A DNA stretch of 64,000 nucleotides from CAVOGJ01 sp963695405 (GCA_963695405.1 CAVOGJ010000015.1:434001-498000); one strand, 5' to 3'; positions 27,439 through 36,720 are shown, numbered from the stretch's first letter. Translations and numbers: made by a program. The notes: a model not told the origin generated them from the sequence alone.

Positions 27439-28272
27439 ATGTCAGAAACACTAAAGATCATCAACTTGCACGTATCCGTTGGCGACATGCCCATCCTGCG
27501 GGGAGTGAATCTCAGCATGCAGCGTGGAGAAACGCATGCGTTAATGGGGCCGAACGGTTCTGGAAAGAGCACCCTCGGGCTGGCGATCATGGGCCATCCG
27601 GGCTACGAGGTCACCGAGGGTCGGATCGAACTGAACGGTGAGAATATCGTCGAGATGGGACCCGATGAGCGGGCCCGCAAGGGGATCTTCATGGCCTTTC
27701 AACGTCCGGTGGCGATCCCGGGCGTCAAGATGGCGGACTTCCTCCGGCACGCGACAACGAATGTTCGCAACCCAGACCGCAAAGAGGGTGAAGATTTGAT
27801 CCCCATGCGCGAGTTCCGTAAAGAGCTACGCGAGCGCATGCAGCAGCTCCGCATGGATGAGCAGTTCGCTCGCCGTTATGTCAATGAGGGATTTTCTGGC
27901 GGCGAGATGAAGCGGGCTGAGATCCTGCAGCTGGCGATGCTCCAGCCAAAATTCGCGATTTTGGACGAGACAGATAGCGGGTTGGATGCGGATGCGGTTC
28001 GCCTGGCGAGTCAGAGCATCGCTGAGATCGGCGGTGAAAAAATGGGGCTGCTGATCATTACTCACCACGACAAGCTGCTGGAGCACAACCCTCCCCAGTT
28101 CACGCATGTCATGCTCGGCGGCCGGATCGTCGAAACGGGCGGTGTGGAATTGGCCAACGAGCTGCACACTCGAGGCTACGATCGCGTGCGGGCGGCTTAT
28201 CCCGAGGCGGAGGCCGATAACCGTGCCATGCTGGATCAGGAAGAAGCACAAGTAGCAACGACCGAGGCATAA
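27439..28272 (+). CDS. sufC: Fe-S cluster assembly ATPase SufC
   Basis: A 277-residue ABC-type ATPase of the SufBCD scaffold, cytoplasmic. Walker A is GPNGSGKST, the signature FSGGEMKRAEILQ, and Walker B FAILDETDSGLDADAV, the SufC-specific form. ITHHDKLLEH gives the switch histidine. The C-terminus is about 25 residues longer than in E. coli and ends in a Glu/Ala-rich tail. It is followed by sufB and sufD in the same direction, with 70 bases between sufC and sufB. Confidence 0.96.
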   Translation: MSETLKIINLHVSVGDMPILRGVNLSMQRGETHALMGPNGSGKSTLGLAIMGHPGYEVTEGRIELNGENIVEMGPDERARKGIFMAFQRPVAIPGVKMADFLRHATTNVRNPDRKEGEDLIPMREFRKELRERMQQLRMDEQFARRYVNEGFSGGEMKRAEILQLAMLQPKFAILDETDSGLDADAVRLASQSIAEIGGEKMGLLIITHHDKLLEHNPPQFTHVMLGGRIVETGGVELANELHTRGYDRVRAAYPEAEADNRAMLDQEEAQVATTEA

Positions 28273-28342
28273 CCTTTCGCCCTCTCGCGTGTGGGCGCGA
28301 CCCGCAGGCAGGGCAACCGACGACTTCAACCCAAGAGATACC

Positions 28343-29757
28343 ATGGCAACGGACCTGACCACCACCACGCCAAGCGAAGAAATTGGCGAAATCAATAAGT
28401 ATAACTTCCGCACCGAGACGACGGGCGTATTTAAGGCTCGCAAGGGTTTGGATGCGGAGATTGTCAATCAGATCGCAGATCTGAAAGGCGAGCCGGACTG
28501 GATGCGGGATTTTCGACTCCGCAGTTTGGAAATTTTCGCGTCGAAACCTATGCCCAAATGGGGTGGAGACATTAGCCTCGATTTCCAGGATGTCTTCTAC
28601 TATCTCAAGCCGACGGATCATCAGGGGAAGACGTGGGATGACGTTCCGAAGGAAATCAAGGACACGTTCGAGCGACTGGGCATTCCTGAAGCCGAGCGAA
28701 AATTCTTAGCGGGCGTGAAGGCTCAGTTTGAGAGCGAGGTCGTCTATGGCTCTCTGCAGGAGGACTTGGCGAAAAAGGGCGTCATCTTCACCGACACCGA
28801 CACTGCCGTCCGCGAACATCCTGAGTTGCTGCGAGAGTACTTTGCCACAGTGATTCCGCCAGAAGACAACAAGTTTGCCGCCCTCAATTCGGCTGTCTGG
28901 TCGGGTGGATCGTTTATTTACGTGCCGCCAGGCGTGAAAATCGACTTTCCGTTGCAGGCCTATTTCCGCATCAACGCCGAAAGCATGGGGCAGTTCGAGC
29001 GGACGCTGATCATCGTGGACGAGGGGCGCAGGTGCACTATGTCGAGGGTTGTACGGCGCCGATGTACAGCACCGAGAGCCTGCACTCTGCCGTGGTCGAA
29101 GTCGTGGTGAAGCGGGGTGCGCGTTGCCGCTACACGACCATCCAGAACTGGGCGAACAATATCTACAATTTGGTGACGAAGCGCGCCATGGCGTATCGAG
29201 ACGCCACCATGGAATGGGTCGACGGAAACCTCGGTAGCCGCCTGACGATGAAGTATCCGGCGGTGTACATGATGGAACCAGGGGCGCGAGGCGAGATTCT
29301 CTCAATTGCCTTTTCGTCCGCCGGACAGCATCAAGACGCAGGTGCCAAACTGGTACATTGCGCACCGAATACGACCGGTCAGATTATCTCAAAATCGATC
29401 TCCAAGAACGGCGGACGCAGTAGCTACCGCGGACTCGTCAAGGTCGAGAAAGGCGCAGTGAACTCGAAATGCAACGTGGTTTGCGATGCACTGATCCTTG
29501 ACCCGGAAAGTCGTAGCGATACTTACCCCTACATTGAAATTTCCGAACAGGACGTCTCGGTGGGGCACGAGGCGAGCGTGTCTCGCATTGGCGAAGAGCA
29601 GATGTTTTACCTTCTCAGCCGAGGTCTCAGCGAAGCCGAAGCCAGTACGATGATCGTCAATGGCTTTATCGAGCCGCTTGTGAAGGAATTGCCGATGGAG
29701 TACGCCGTCGAAATGAATCGCTTGATCCAATTGCAGATGGAAGGCTCCGTGGGATAG
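28343..29757 (+). CDS. sufB: Fe-S cluster assembly scaffold SufB (frame broken at 29023-29026)
   Basis: About 471 residues, the usual length, once repaired. The start MATDLTTTTPSEEIGEINKY has an AGAG ribosome site. The first frame reaches FERTLIIVDEG and then runs into foreign sequence. The second, in a -1 frame, continues HYVEGCTAPMYSTESLHSAV, NWANNIYNLVTKRA and the C-terminal SRIGEEQMFYLLSRGLSEAEA. Restoring one G to the run at 29023-29026 gives the family sequence DEGAQVHYVEGC without other change. SufB holds the nascent cluster on the SufBC2D complex and is normally essential, so a sequence error is more likely than a true mutation. Confidence 0.95.
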
Positions 29758-29835
29758 CCGATCTCACGGTGTGCGACCAACTGTCTCTCCCCATTCCTTT
29801 TCGCTGCCCCGACAGCGATTGATGAGCATGAAGTT

Positions 29836-31149
29836 ATGACCGAATCGACGATGGCTCCCTCATTTACGGAAGACGCCTTCCGCGGCTTTTTACAGGCGAG
29901 AAACGAGCCCGCTTGGCTTTCCGAGCGTCGGCGGCAGGCCTGGGATGACTTCCAGTCGATGAACTGGCCAGCGCGGAACGAGGAAGAATGGATGAGGACG
30001 GACATTCGTCTGTTCAAGCTCGACAAATACGGTCTACCCTCCCCTTCCCCCTCCTCATCCGACGTCGACACCTACGAGCCGTTGCTGGCGTCGGATGTGA
30101 CGCTGGGTGGTTGGTCGTCATCAGCCGGTGGTTCGAAGTTTGAACTGGCGGAAAAGTGGAAGGCCAAGGGAGTCTATTTCGGAAGTCTCGAGCAGGCGGC
30201 GATCGAGCGGGAAGACGTCGTGAGAGATTTCTTGTTCACCCGGGCGGGCGATCCGAAGTTTGACCGTTTCGCGGCACTCCACGCCGCTTGCTGGTCGGGT
30301 GGTCATTTCCTGCATGTGCCGAAGGGTGTGGTGGTAGATGAACCGTTGCACGCTTTTTCCGGGCTGCAGGATGGAGAAACCGATTTGGGCCATATCCTGG
30401 TGGTGATTGACGAGGGGGCCGAGGCGACGTTGATGACGGAAACGGTCAGTGATCATCCTCATTCTGGCGGTTTTCATTGCGGCGCGATTGAGCTGTTTGT
30501 CGGGGAGCGGGCGCGGTTGCGATTTGTAAATCTACAGAACTGGGGCGACCAGGTTTGGCACTTCGCCCACCAGAAGGCGATTGTGGGCAAGGATGCGTCG
30601 TTGCAATGGACGATCGCGGCCATTGGATCAAGGTTGTCCAAGGTAAACCAGCACGTCGCGCTGGCCGGCGAAGGTGCCGAATCGCAGGTGAATGGCGTTC
30701 TCTTCACACAGGGTCGGCAGCATCTCTCCTACCATACGCTGCAGCACCATCAAGCGCCCCACTGCCGCAGCGATTTTCTCTACAAGGCTGCCCTGCAGGA
30801 TCAATCGCGAACCGTGTGGCGAGGCATGATCAAAGTCGATCCGAAGGCACAAAAAACGGACGGGTATCAACGCAACGACAATCTTCTTCTGTCCCATACG
30901 GCTCGCGCGGATTCGATTCCGGGTCTAGAAATCGAGGCGGACGACGTTCGTTGTACGCATGGCTCGACCAGTGGTCGTGTCGATGAGGAGCTGATTTTCT
31001 ACGCCCAAAATCGCGGTTTCACGCGACAAGAAGCGATTCGCATGATCGTGACCGGGTTCTTCCAACAGGTCTTTGACCGGATCACTATCGACAGCGTGCG
31101 GGATGCTCTGGGCATGGCGATTGCGCGGCGTGTTCGCGATTATGAATAA
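29836..31149 (+). CDS. sufD: Fe-S cluster assembly protein SufD
   Basis: A 437-residue partner of SufB in the SufBC2D complex. The helical N-terminus (FRGFLQARNEPAWLSERRRQ) precedes the beta-helix core with CWSGGHFLHVPKGVVVDEPL, QNWGDQVWHFAHQKAIVGKD and HYHTLQHHQAPHCRSDFLYK-like sequence, which includes the histidine needed at the SufB-SufD interface. The C-terminus HGSTSGRVDEELIFYAQNRG is typical. It follows sufB by 78 bases. Confidence 0.94.
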   Translation: MTESTMAPSFTEDAFRGFLQARNEPAWLSERRRQAWDDFQSMNWPARNEEEWMRTDIRLFKLDKYGLPSPSPSSSDVDTYEPLLASDVTLGGWSSSAGGSKFELAEKWKAKGVYFGSLEQAAIEREDVVRDFLFTRAGDPKFDRFAALHAACWSGGHFLHVPKGVVVDEPLHAFSGLQDGETDLGHILVVIDEGAEATLMTETVSDHPHSGGFHCGAIELFVGERARLRFVNLQNWGDQVWHFAHQKAIVGKDASLQWTIAAIGSRLSKVNQHVALAGEGAESQVNGVLFTQGRQHLSYHTLQHHQAPHCRSDFLYKAALQDQSRTVWRGMIKVDPKAQKTDGYQRNDNLLLSHTARADSIPGLEIEADDVRCTHGSTSGRVDEELIFYAQNRGFTRQEAIRMIVTGFFQQVFDRITIDSVRDALGMAIARRVRDYE

Positions 31150-31273
31150 AAATCTGCCGACAGCCGACGGTTCGATGCTTGCCACTTCTGAACGGCTGGC
31201 AGCCATATCGTTGCCCTGCGGACAACATCGACGCGTCGAGCAGACAGACAATTTGGCTTGAGGAGAGACGACC

Positions 31274-31954
31274 GTGTCCGAGTTCACAAGAGTCGCTACG
31301 ATTGACGAGTTGCCAGACCCCGGCCAGTTATTGGTGGACGTGGAGGATCACCTCGTCGTCGTATTTCGCGTCGACGGTCAGGTCTATTGTCTGGAGGATG
31401 TTTGTACGCACGACGGGGGAACGCTTGGGGAAGGTCAACTAAGCGGTTACGAGATTGCCTGCCCCCGGCACGGCGCCAAGTTCGATATCCGATCGGGTCG
31501 GGCATTGACCATGCCGGCCACCGAGGACACGAAGTCATACGAGGCAAAAATCGACGGTCAGGATGTCCTCGTACGACTGGCTTTGCCGGGTACGAAAAAG
31601 GAGTCCACCGCGGCTGATGCGACTCCCGGCCCAATGGGCGAGATCTCGGAGGATCGGATTCGGGAGGAGCTGAAGAAAGTGATCGACCCGGAGCTCTTCG
31701 TGAACATCGTGGATTTGGGACTCATCTACGTGGTCGACCCCAAGCTCCGTGAAGATGGTAACTACGACGTGCTTATTGAGATGACGATGACCAGTCCAGC
31801 CTGTCCGGCCGGACCGCAACTCATCGCTAACAGCAAGAATGTGGTAAGCCAAATGGATGGCGTTGAGAGTGTCGAGGTACGGATTGTCATGGATCCGCCA
31901 TGGACGCCAGACAAGATGACCGAGGATGCCCGTGATCAGCTGGGCATCTTTTAA
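31274..31954 (+). CDS. Rieske ferredoxin-SufT (MIP18/DUF59) fusion protein
   Basis: A 226-residue protein with two domains. Residues 1-105 are a Rieske 2Fe-2S domain with ligands C44-x-H46 (EDVCTHDGG) and C63-x2-H66 (IACPRHGAKFD). Residues 122-226 are a MIP18/SufT domain with the DPE motif at 138-140 (KKVIDPELFVNIVDLGLIY) and the reactive cysteine in TSPACPAGP (C177). SufT-type proteins help mature Fe-S proteins, and the Rieske part could supply or take electrons. It is the last gene of the suf operon, 124 bases after sufD, with the start MSEFTRVATIDELPDPG. No cysteine desulfurase (SufS) or SufU is encoded nearby. Confidence 0.9.
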   Translation: MSEFTRVATIDELPDPGQLLVDVEDHLVVVFRVDGQVYCLEDVCTHDGGTLGEGQLSGYEIACPRHGAKFDIRSGRALTMPATEDTKSYEAKIDGQDVLVRLALPGTKKESTAADATPGPMGEISEDRIREELKKVIDPELFVNIVDLGLIYVVDPKLREDGNYDVLIEMTMTSPACPAGPQLIANSKNVVSQMDGVESVEVRIVMDPPWTPDKMTEDARDQLGIF

Positions 31955-31959
31955 GTCGC

Positions 31960-32281
31960 CCAGTGTCGCTGATCACTCCGTGATCCGTTGGATTCACCAA
32001 TGTCGCTGATCACTCCGTGATCTGTTGGATTCACCAGTGTCGCTGATCACTCCGTGATCCGTGGGATTCACCAGTGTCGCTGATCACTCCGTGATCCGTT
32101 GGATTCACCAAGGTCGCTGATCACTCCGTGATCTGTTGGATTCGCCAGTGTCGCTGATCACTCCGTGATCTGTTGGATTCACCAGTGTCGCTGATCACTC
32201 CGTGATCCGTTGGATTCACCAGTGTCGCTGATCACTCCGTGATCCGTTGGATTCACCAGTGTCGCTGATCACTCCGTGATC
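31960..32281. repeat. 37-bp tandem repeat array with a hairpin in each unit
   Basis: Eight full units and one partial unit of 37 bases in direct tandem, differing by only a few substitutions. Each unit contains GATCAC-TCC-GTGATC, a perfect 6-bp inverted repeat with a 3-base loop, so the array carries nine hairpins and eighteen GATC sites. It begins 5 bases after the Rieske-SufT stop. There are no unique spacers, so it is not a CRISPR. The unit length is not a multiple of three and stops occur, so it is not coding. It could act as an mRNA end, a protein-binding array or a methylation-sensitive element. Confidence 0.93.
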
Positions 32282-32644
32282 AGAACCCTCCTCCGTGATC
32301 AGCAGCCACGTCCTGATCGCCGCTGCCCCGCCAGCCATCCGTAGCTTGCTTCGCTGCCGGTCGATAGGCGTCGAAACCTGCTGGGATGTTGGTACAGCGA
32401 GCGGTGACCACGCACCTTGGTCCGTCGGGGGAGCATCCGTTCCCTTCTTGCGGCGACATGGAAATCACTCTCTGCAGAATGTAGGTCCTGTCCGCGATGT
32501 CCGGGCTCTGCTCAGCGGCTGGCCGGGGCAATTGGCCCACGCACGATGGATGCCAGTAACGTAGGATTTTGCCCTGTCGGTGGACGATCCGGACCGCCGC
32601 TGCTGGTGGTAACGGGCCCAGATGCTCAAAATACTCAGAAAAAC

Positions 32645-32674
32645 TTGACGTTTTTTCACCCTGAAAAGTAGACT
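32645..32674 (+). promoter_or_regulatory. Probable sigma-70 promoter for the gene at 32760
   Basis: TTGACG at 32645-32650 and TAGACT at 32669-32674, spacing 18, within an AT-richer patch. The downstream gene starts about 80 bases after the expected start site and has a strong ribosome binding site. The remaining stretch 32282-32644 holds nothing I can identify besides degenerate ends of the hairpin repeat. Confidence 0.5.
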
Positions 32675-32759
32675 GGGGTAGAGGACGCGTTGTCCTCGGT
32701 CGCCCGCGGGCGAAGCAAGGCTTCTTCGCACAAGCACGGGGCGAAAGGAGTTGTGAAGC

Positions 32760-33299
32760 ATGCACCCAAGTGGACCCCAACCGATTCACCGGTTTTTTTC
32801 CGGTCTCACGGAATACACCTTTCACACCCGCTTGGGGGTCGTCGACCCTCCCCTGGTGGATTACGTGAGCAATTTGCTGACCCGTTTTGTGCGTAGCGAC
32901 GCCCTGATCCGCGTCAGGGACAGCCGTGGTCGACAGATGGAGCATGTCGCGGAAATGCTGCTGGAAGCAGAGCAGCGGGTGGGCGAAGCGAAGCGCGAAC
33001 TCCACCGTCACATCGGCGATTTTACTCTCTTCTGGACGGGGCTGTACCCCGAGTCTGTGGCCCGCAAGCGAGAGGCCTCGATCGATAGTCTGGTTGATTA
33101 TCAGGAACAAGGTAAACATGCCTATTGGGTTGCCAGTCGCATTGAAACGGGCGACGAAGGTTGCCCACCGGCGAGCGTTCTTGAGCGGTTGAGCTGCCGT
33201 TTTGAATTGTGCGCCTATGGACTGCAGGAGATTCGCCGCGAGTGGGAGCGGCGGGACGACAACGATCCCTCCTCGCCCATCATTTTAAACGACAATTAG
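32760..33299 (+). CDS. Hypothetical cytoplasmic protein
   Basis: A 179-residue protein with no membrane segment or signal. Ribosome binding site AAAGGAG 11 bases before ATG 32760. Helical and rich in charged residues (EHVAEMLLEAEQRVGEAKRE), with the distinctive FTLFWTGLYPE and YQEQGKHAYWVAS in the middle. A Cys appears in EGCPPASVLERLSCRFELCAYGL. I do not recognise a characterised family. Codon usage and the ribosome site make it a real gene; the large antisense frame over it (32280-33119) is a shadow. Confidence 0.8.
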   Translation: MHPSGPQPIHRFFSGLTEYTFHTRLGVVDPPLVDYVSNLLTRFVRSDALIRVRDSRGRQMEHVAEMLLEAEQRVGEAKRELHRHIGDFTLFWTGLYPESVARKREASIDSLVDYQEQGKHAYWVASRIETGDEGCPPASVLERLSCRFELCAYGLQEIRREWERRDDNDPSSPIILNDN

Positions 33300-33384
33300 G
33301 TACGAGTGACTTCGCCAGTCGTTGCCAACGCGGCATGCGGCTTGGCCATCGCGCCACACCGCATTGCCGAGCGGCAGCCCCGAA

Positions 33385-34242
33385 CTAATTCGGACTCTGC
33401 GCGGGAGGCTGACTTAGAAGTGCTCTTGGCTCCGGCGGCGGTTGCGATTGCTTCAGGATGGCATCGATCACGGCCAGATATCTCAATGCCGTGGGATCCT
33501 TGGGCAACCGACGAGCCAGCTCCTGATAGGGTCCGCGCAGCTGGACGAGCGTGTTCGTCGACATCTGCTGAAACTGGGTGACTTTTCGATCACGAAGCTC
33601 GCGGGCGGCAAGCCGCATGATCTTTGAATTCCAAGGATCAAACGCAATACGAAATGAAGCGGCACGGGCTTGGCCGTCACCTACGATGGGCCGCATGACC
33701 GACTCGGGCGAATGGCTATGGGCGGCGCAAAGGAAATGCCCCATCTCGTGCACCAACACTTCCAGCCGCTCCCGTTCACGAATGGAGGGTGCATTCTCAC
33801 GGACAAGAATGTGCGACCGCAGCGGGCCTCGCGTTCCTCCCAGGTGATTGCGGCCACTTTGAAACTGGTACTGGCTGCTAAAACCGATGGCGATCCGTGC
33901 CTGCCCCGGATCGACCTCCTGTTCAAATTCTCTCAGTGACTTGGAGAGGTCTTGAATGCGGTTGTCCGATTGCCAGGTACCAAAGCCAATGACGGCAAAG
34001 CGGACGTCCGCATAGCGTGCGATAATGCTTGACGCTTCATTCAAGCGTTCTGACAGCCGCAACCGCCAGGCGTTTTGATTCGTGGCCTCCTCCTCGTCGA
34101 CCAGCAGCTTGACGAAAATAATCTCGGCACTTCGGACCGAAGCAACTGCGGAAGTGGCCAACAAGATCACCAGAAAATAACGCGAGAAAATCAACGCAAG
34201 TTCCTTATCGCTGGCTAGACGAGCCCTTTCCGCACAGCCCAT
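33385..34242 (-). CDS. Secreted metzincin-like zinc protease with altered zinc motif
   Basis: About 285 residues including an N-terminal hydrophobic export segment (FSRYFLVILLATSAVASVRSAE). The zinc-binding motif HEMGHFLCAAH at about residues 165-175 fits HExxHxxGxxH except that the usual glycine is cysteine. A Met-turn candidate (ESVMRP) lies 8 residues on, as in matrixins and related metzincins. The C-terminal third is helical and proline-rich at the end. The start overlaps the end of the response regulator gene by 28 bases; a later start is possible. Probably a cell-envelope or extracellular peptidase. Confidence 0.75.
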   Translation of the reverse strand: MGCAERARLASDKELALIFSRYFLVILLATSAVASVRSAEIIFVKLLVDEEEATNQNAWRLRLSERLNEASSIIARYADVRFAVIGFGTWQSDNRIQDLSKSLREFEQEVDPGQARIAIGFSSQYQFQSGRNHLGGTRGPLRSHILVRENAPSIRERERLEVLVHEMGHFLCAAHSHSPESVMRPIVGDGQARAASFRIAFDPWNSKIMRLAARELRDRKVTQFQQMSTNTLVQLRGPYQELARRLPKDPTALRYLAVIDAILKQSQPPPEPRALLSQPPAQSPN

Positions 34243-34847
34243 ACTGCGGCCTGAGTCCTATCGGACACGCCGACTTTACGGAGGATATGCTGGACGTGCT
34301 CTTTCACCGTCTCGTAACTGATATCGAGCGTATTGGCGATTTCCTTGTTCGTCAGGCCCAATGCCAGTTGCAGGAGCACTTCGCTCTCGCGTTGCGTCAG
34401 CGGAACTTCAATGTCACTTGCCAGCCGCGGAGTCGACAGGGAACCGGTGACTTTGCGCAGTTCATCCCGTGTCCAGACACTCTCCCCCTGTGCTCCGCGC
34501 GTGACGGACTCGATCAGCCGCTCGCGAGGCGTTGTCTTGAGGACGTATCCACATGCTCCGAGTGCGACGGATCGAGCGATATACGTAGGATTGTCGAACG
34601 TGGACAGCATCAGCACGGGAAGTTCGGGGCATTCGAGCTTGATGCGACCGAGTGTCGCCAAGCCATCGCCATCCGGCATGCGAACATCGAGGATAACGAT
34701 ATCCGGTTGAAGATTCACGGCCATCTCGACGGCATCCTTCCCCGTGGCCGCTTCACCAATCACCGTCACCTCCGACCCGTGCAGGAGGCTCTTCAGGCCG
34801 GAACGGACAACTTCGTGGTCGTCTGCGATAAGAACGCGTATCGCCAT
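34215..34847 (-). CDS. NarL/LuxR-family response regulator
   Basis: A 210-residue two-component regulator. The receiver domain has the acidic pair in IRVLIADDHEVVRSGL, the phosphorylation site in DIVILDVRMPDGDG and the conserved Lys in GYVLKTT. The C-terminal LuxR helix-turn-helix reads LTQRESEVLLQLALGLTNKEIANTLDI in two overlapping pieces, followed by SYETVKEHVQHILRKVGV. ATG 34847 starts at the receiver fold. A longer frame (34925) would translate a 13-bp tandem repeat. No histidine kinase is adjacent, so it is an orphan here. It is followed by the secreted protease gene, possibly co-transcribed. Confidence 0.92.
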   Translation of the reverse strand: MAIRVLIADDHEVVRSGLKSLLHGSEVTVIGEAATGKDAVEMAVNLQPDIVILDVRMPDGDGLATLGRIKLECPELPVLMLSTFDNPTYIARSVALGACGYVLKTTPRERLIESVTRGAQGESVWTRDELRKVTGSLSTPRLASDIEVPLTQRESEVLLQLALGLTNKEIANTLDISYETVKEHVQHILRKVGVSDRTQAAVWAVRKGLV

Positions 34848-34874
34848 TGCCTGTTGAACTTTACCGGCGTCAAT

Positions 34875-34926
34875 GATGTCGAGCAACGATGTCGAGCAAC
34901 GATGTCGAGCAACGATGTCGAGCAAC
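34875..34926. repeat. Four perfect 13-bp tandem repeats upstream of the response regulator
   Basis: The 13-mer GATGTCGAGCAAC occurs four times head to tail with no mismatch, ending 28 bases before the regulator's start codon on the minus strand. It therefore lies in the leader or promoter. Perfect identity suggests recent slippage, and a copy number change would alter promoter spacing by steps of 13 bases. Confidence 0.88.
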
Positions 34927-35039
34927 GATGGTGCCTCGGACCGGTGGAGCCCTCACCACCGCGTAGTTCCAGCATAGCAGAGTGCCAATACCACGCAAGC
35001 GAAGTCCCCTGCCTCCGCCTCAAAGATGCCGGCCAGATC

Positions 35040-35764
35040 TTAGCGACCCGTCCGAGTCGATTCTGCCAGGGGACGAGGAAACGTATCCAGCACATCCGGC
35101 AATTCGGTCAAGTCAGAGATCTCTGCATGCGGCCGATGCCGGGCCGAAGGAGGCTCGATTCCCGCGTAAATGCCCCCGGAGTATCTGACTCGCACCGTGC
35201 CCAGTCCCACTTGTCGTGCTCCGAGAAAATCCTTCTGCGGATTGTCACCGACGTAGATCGCTTGTTCGGCTGGAAGGCGGAGAGCGGCCAGTACGATTTC
35301 GAAGGCAGCCGGATGCGGTTTCCATTTTTCGCGCCTAATTCGTCCGTAAACTGAACGTGCGCAAAGTGCTTGGCGATCCCCAAGGCTGCAAATTTGTTCC
35401 GCTGCATCCGCCACGGGCCATCGCTGATCACGCCCAATGCAAGACCCTTGTCACCCAATTGCTTCAAAAGCGGTTCGACCCCGTCATGCGTGGAAATTGT
35501 GGGCTCGTGGTGCCGATAGGCTGCGACCATCCAGTCGCGGTGTTCCGACAGTGGCAAATGGTGCACGTCAAGCCAGGCGTCGAAGATCTTTCCACGTTTG
35601 CCAGCATGGTGGTGATCGAAAAACTCACGATAAACCTGCTCTGCATCGAGTGAGAAGCGTGCAGCGCAAGCCGCGGCTACATGCCGGAAGCCGCTCCTGA
35701 CGAATGCCAACTCCGGGTAGAGCGTATCATCAAGATCAAAAAGGATGGCTTTCAGAGCATTCAA
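35040..35764 (-). CDS. HAD-superfamily hydrolase (phosphatase), frame broken near 35330
   Basis: About 241 residues after repair. Motif I is ILFDLDDTLYPE with the nucleophile and acid aspartates; motif II is GVISDGPW. After FTDELGAK the first frame goes off. A second frame carries WKPHPAAFEIVLAALRLPAE (motif III lysine) and IYVGDNPQKDFLGARQVG (motif IV). Adding one base to the A-run (TTTTT at 35325-35329 on the plus strand) restores ELGAKKWKPHP. The start is TTG 35764 and overlaps the end of the ATP-grasp gene by 29 bases. Resembles YjjG/phosphoglycolate phosphatase-like enzymes; substrate unknown. Confidence 0.85.
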
Positions 35765-36720
35765 GGCTGGCGGCTTTCAAGAAGAACGATTCGTCGCATC
35801 GCGTCATGTAGATTCCGGTCGTGGCAGTGCGGTTGACGCGATCGACCGGGTAACCCTTGGCCGATTGGACAAGCAGATGCGCCACGTCGACCCCTGCGGC
35901 GACCGCGAGTGGGATGCCCCCACCCAACCTGGCGTTGATTTCCACAAAATGAGGTTTCCCCTCCTTCAACATGCATTGTACGGTGATGGGCCCAATGGCG
36001 GGCAACCCGGCCGCGATTTGCCTGCAAGCTTGATCAATGCCCTCATCGCAAATCGTCACCGACTTGATGGCCTCGCCGCCACGTACCGCGATGCGTTGGC
36101 GAGACACGACGGACAGCACGTTTCCCTCCAGGTCGCAGATGACATCCGACGTGATTTCCGGTCCATCAATCAACTCTTGCACGATGGGATTTCGTACATA
36201 ATCACAAAAGAACTCGTATTCGCGTTCCGAGCGGACGGCAAAAGCTCCGTGTCCTGCGCTTCCGTCCCGCGGTTTGATAAACGCCGGCCACCGGCACGGA
36301 TCGCTGCCGGGGGTATCCGGTAGCCAGGTCACGGGCGTAGGCAATTTCATACGGCGGAAGAAGTGGTAGGTGAGCCATTTGTCACTGCAGATGTTGGCAG
36401 CGGCAGGAGGGCACACGGCCAGCCGCGTACCGATCGCCATAAATCGACTGTGGGCGGCCGAAAGAAGACAGATCTCGCGATCATTCAGCGGCAGCAGCAA
36501 GTCGATGGCGTATTCTTGGCAAATTTCCAGCAGGCTGTCCAGAAAAGTTGGCTCCTCGAAGACCGGTACAAAACGCGGGATATCGACCGTTTGTAGGGCC
36601 GGCGCCAGCCAATCAACATCCGTGCCGACAAGCAAGCCGCCGCCAGGCAGTCGATCCAGAGCGGTTCGAAACCTGCGCCAGTTCGACTCGCCGACCCACG
36701 CTGCTGAGCAAGATATTCAT
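35736..36720 (-). CDS. ATP-grasp ligase, carbamoyl-phosphate-synthase-like (PylC-like), frame broken near 36670
   Basis: About 327 residues after repair. The N-terminus MNILLSSVGRRVELAQ at ATG 36720 is the Rossmann start of this family. The next segment, RTALDRLPGGGLLVGTDVDW, continues in another frame once one base of the TTT on the minus strand (36669-36671) is dropped. The ATP-grasp core follows with WPAFIKPRDGSAGHGAFAV (P-loop lysine region), VQELIDGPEITSDVICD and the metal-binding VEINARLGGGIPLAV. Such enzymes join a carboxylate to an amine. With the overlapping HAD phosphatase gene it probably forms a small biosynthetic operon of unknown product. Confidence 0.83.

Noticed and set aside
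31960..32281. Possible CRISPR array
   Set aside because: Units are in direct contact with the same sequence throughout; there are no unique spacers, and no cas genes lie nearby.
32280..33119. 279-residue minus-strand reading frame
   Set aside because: It runs through the hairpin repeat end and antisense to the gene at 32760, which has a strong ribosome binding site; composition is not protein-like.
34287..35354. 355-residue plus-strand reading frame
   Set aside because: It is the antisense shadow of the response regulator and HAD genes, whose catalytic motifs are clear.
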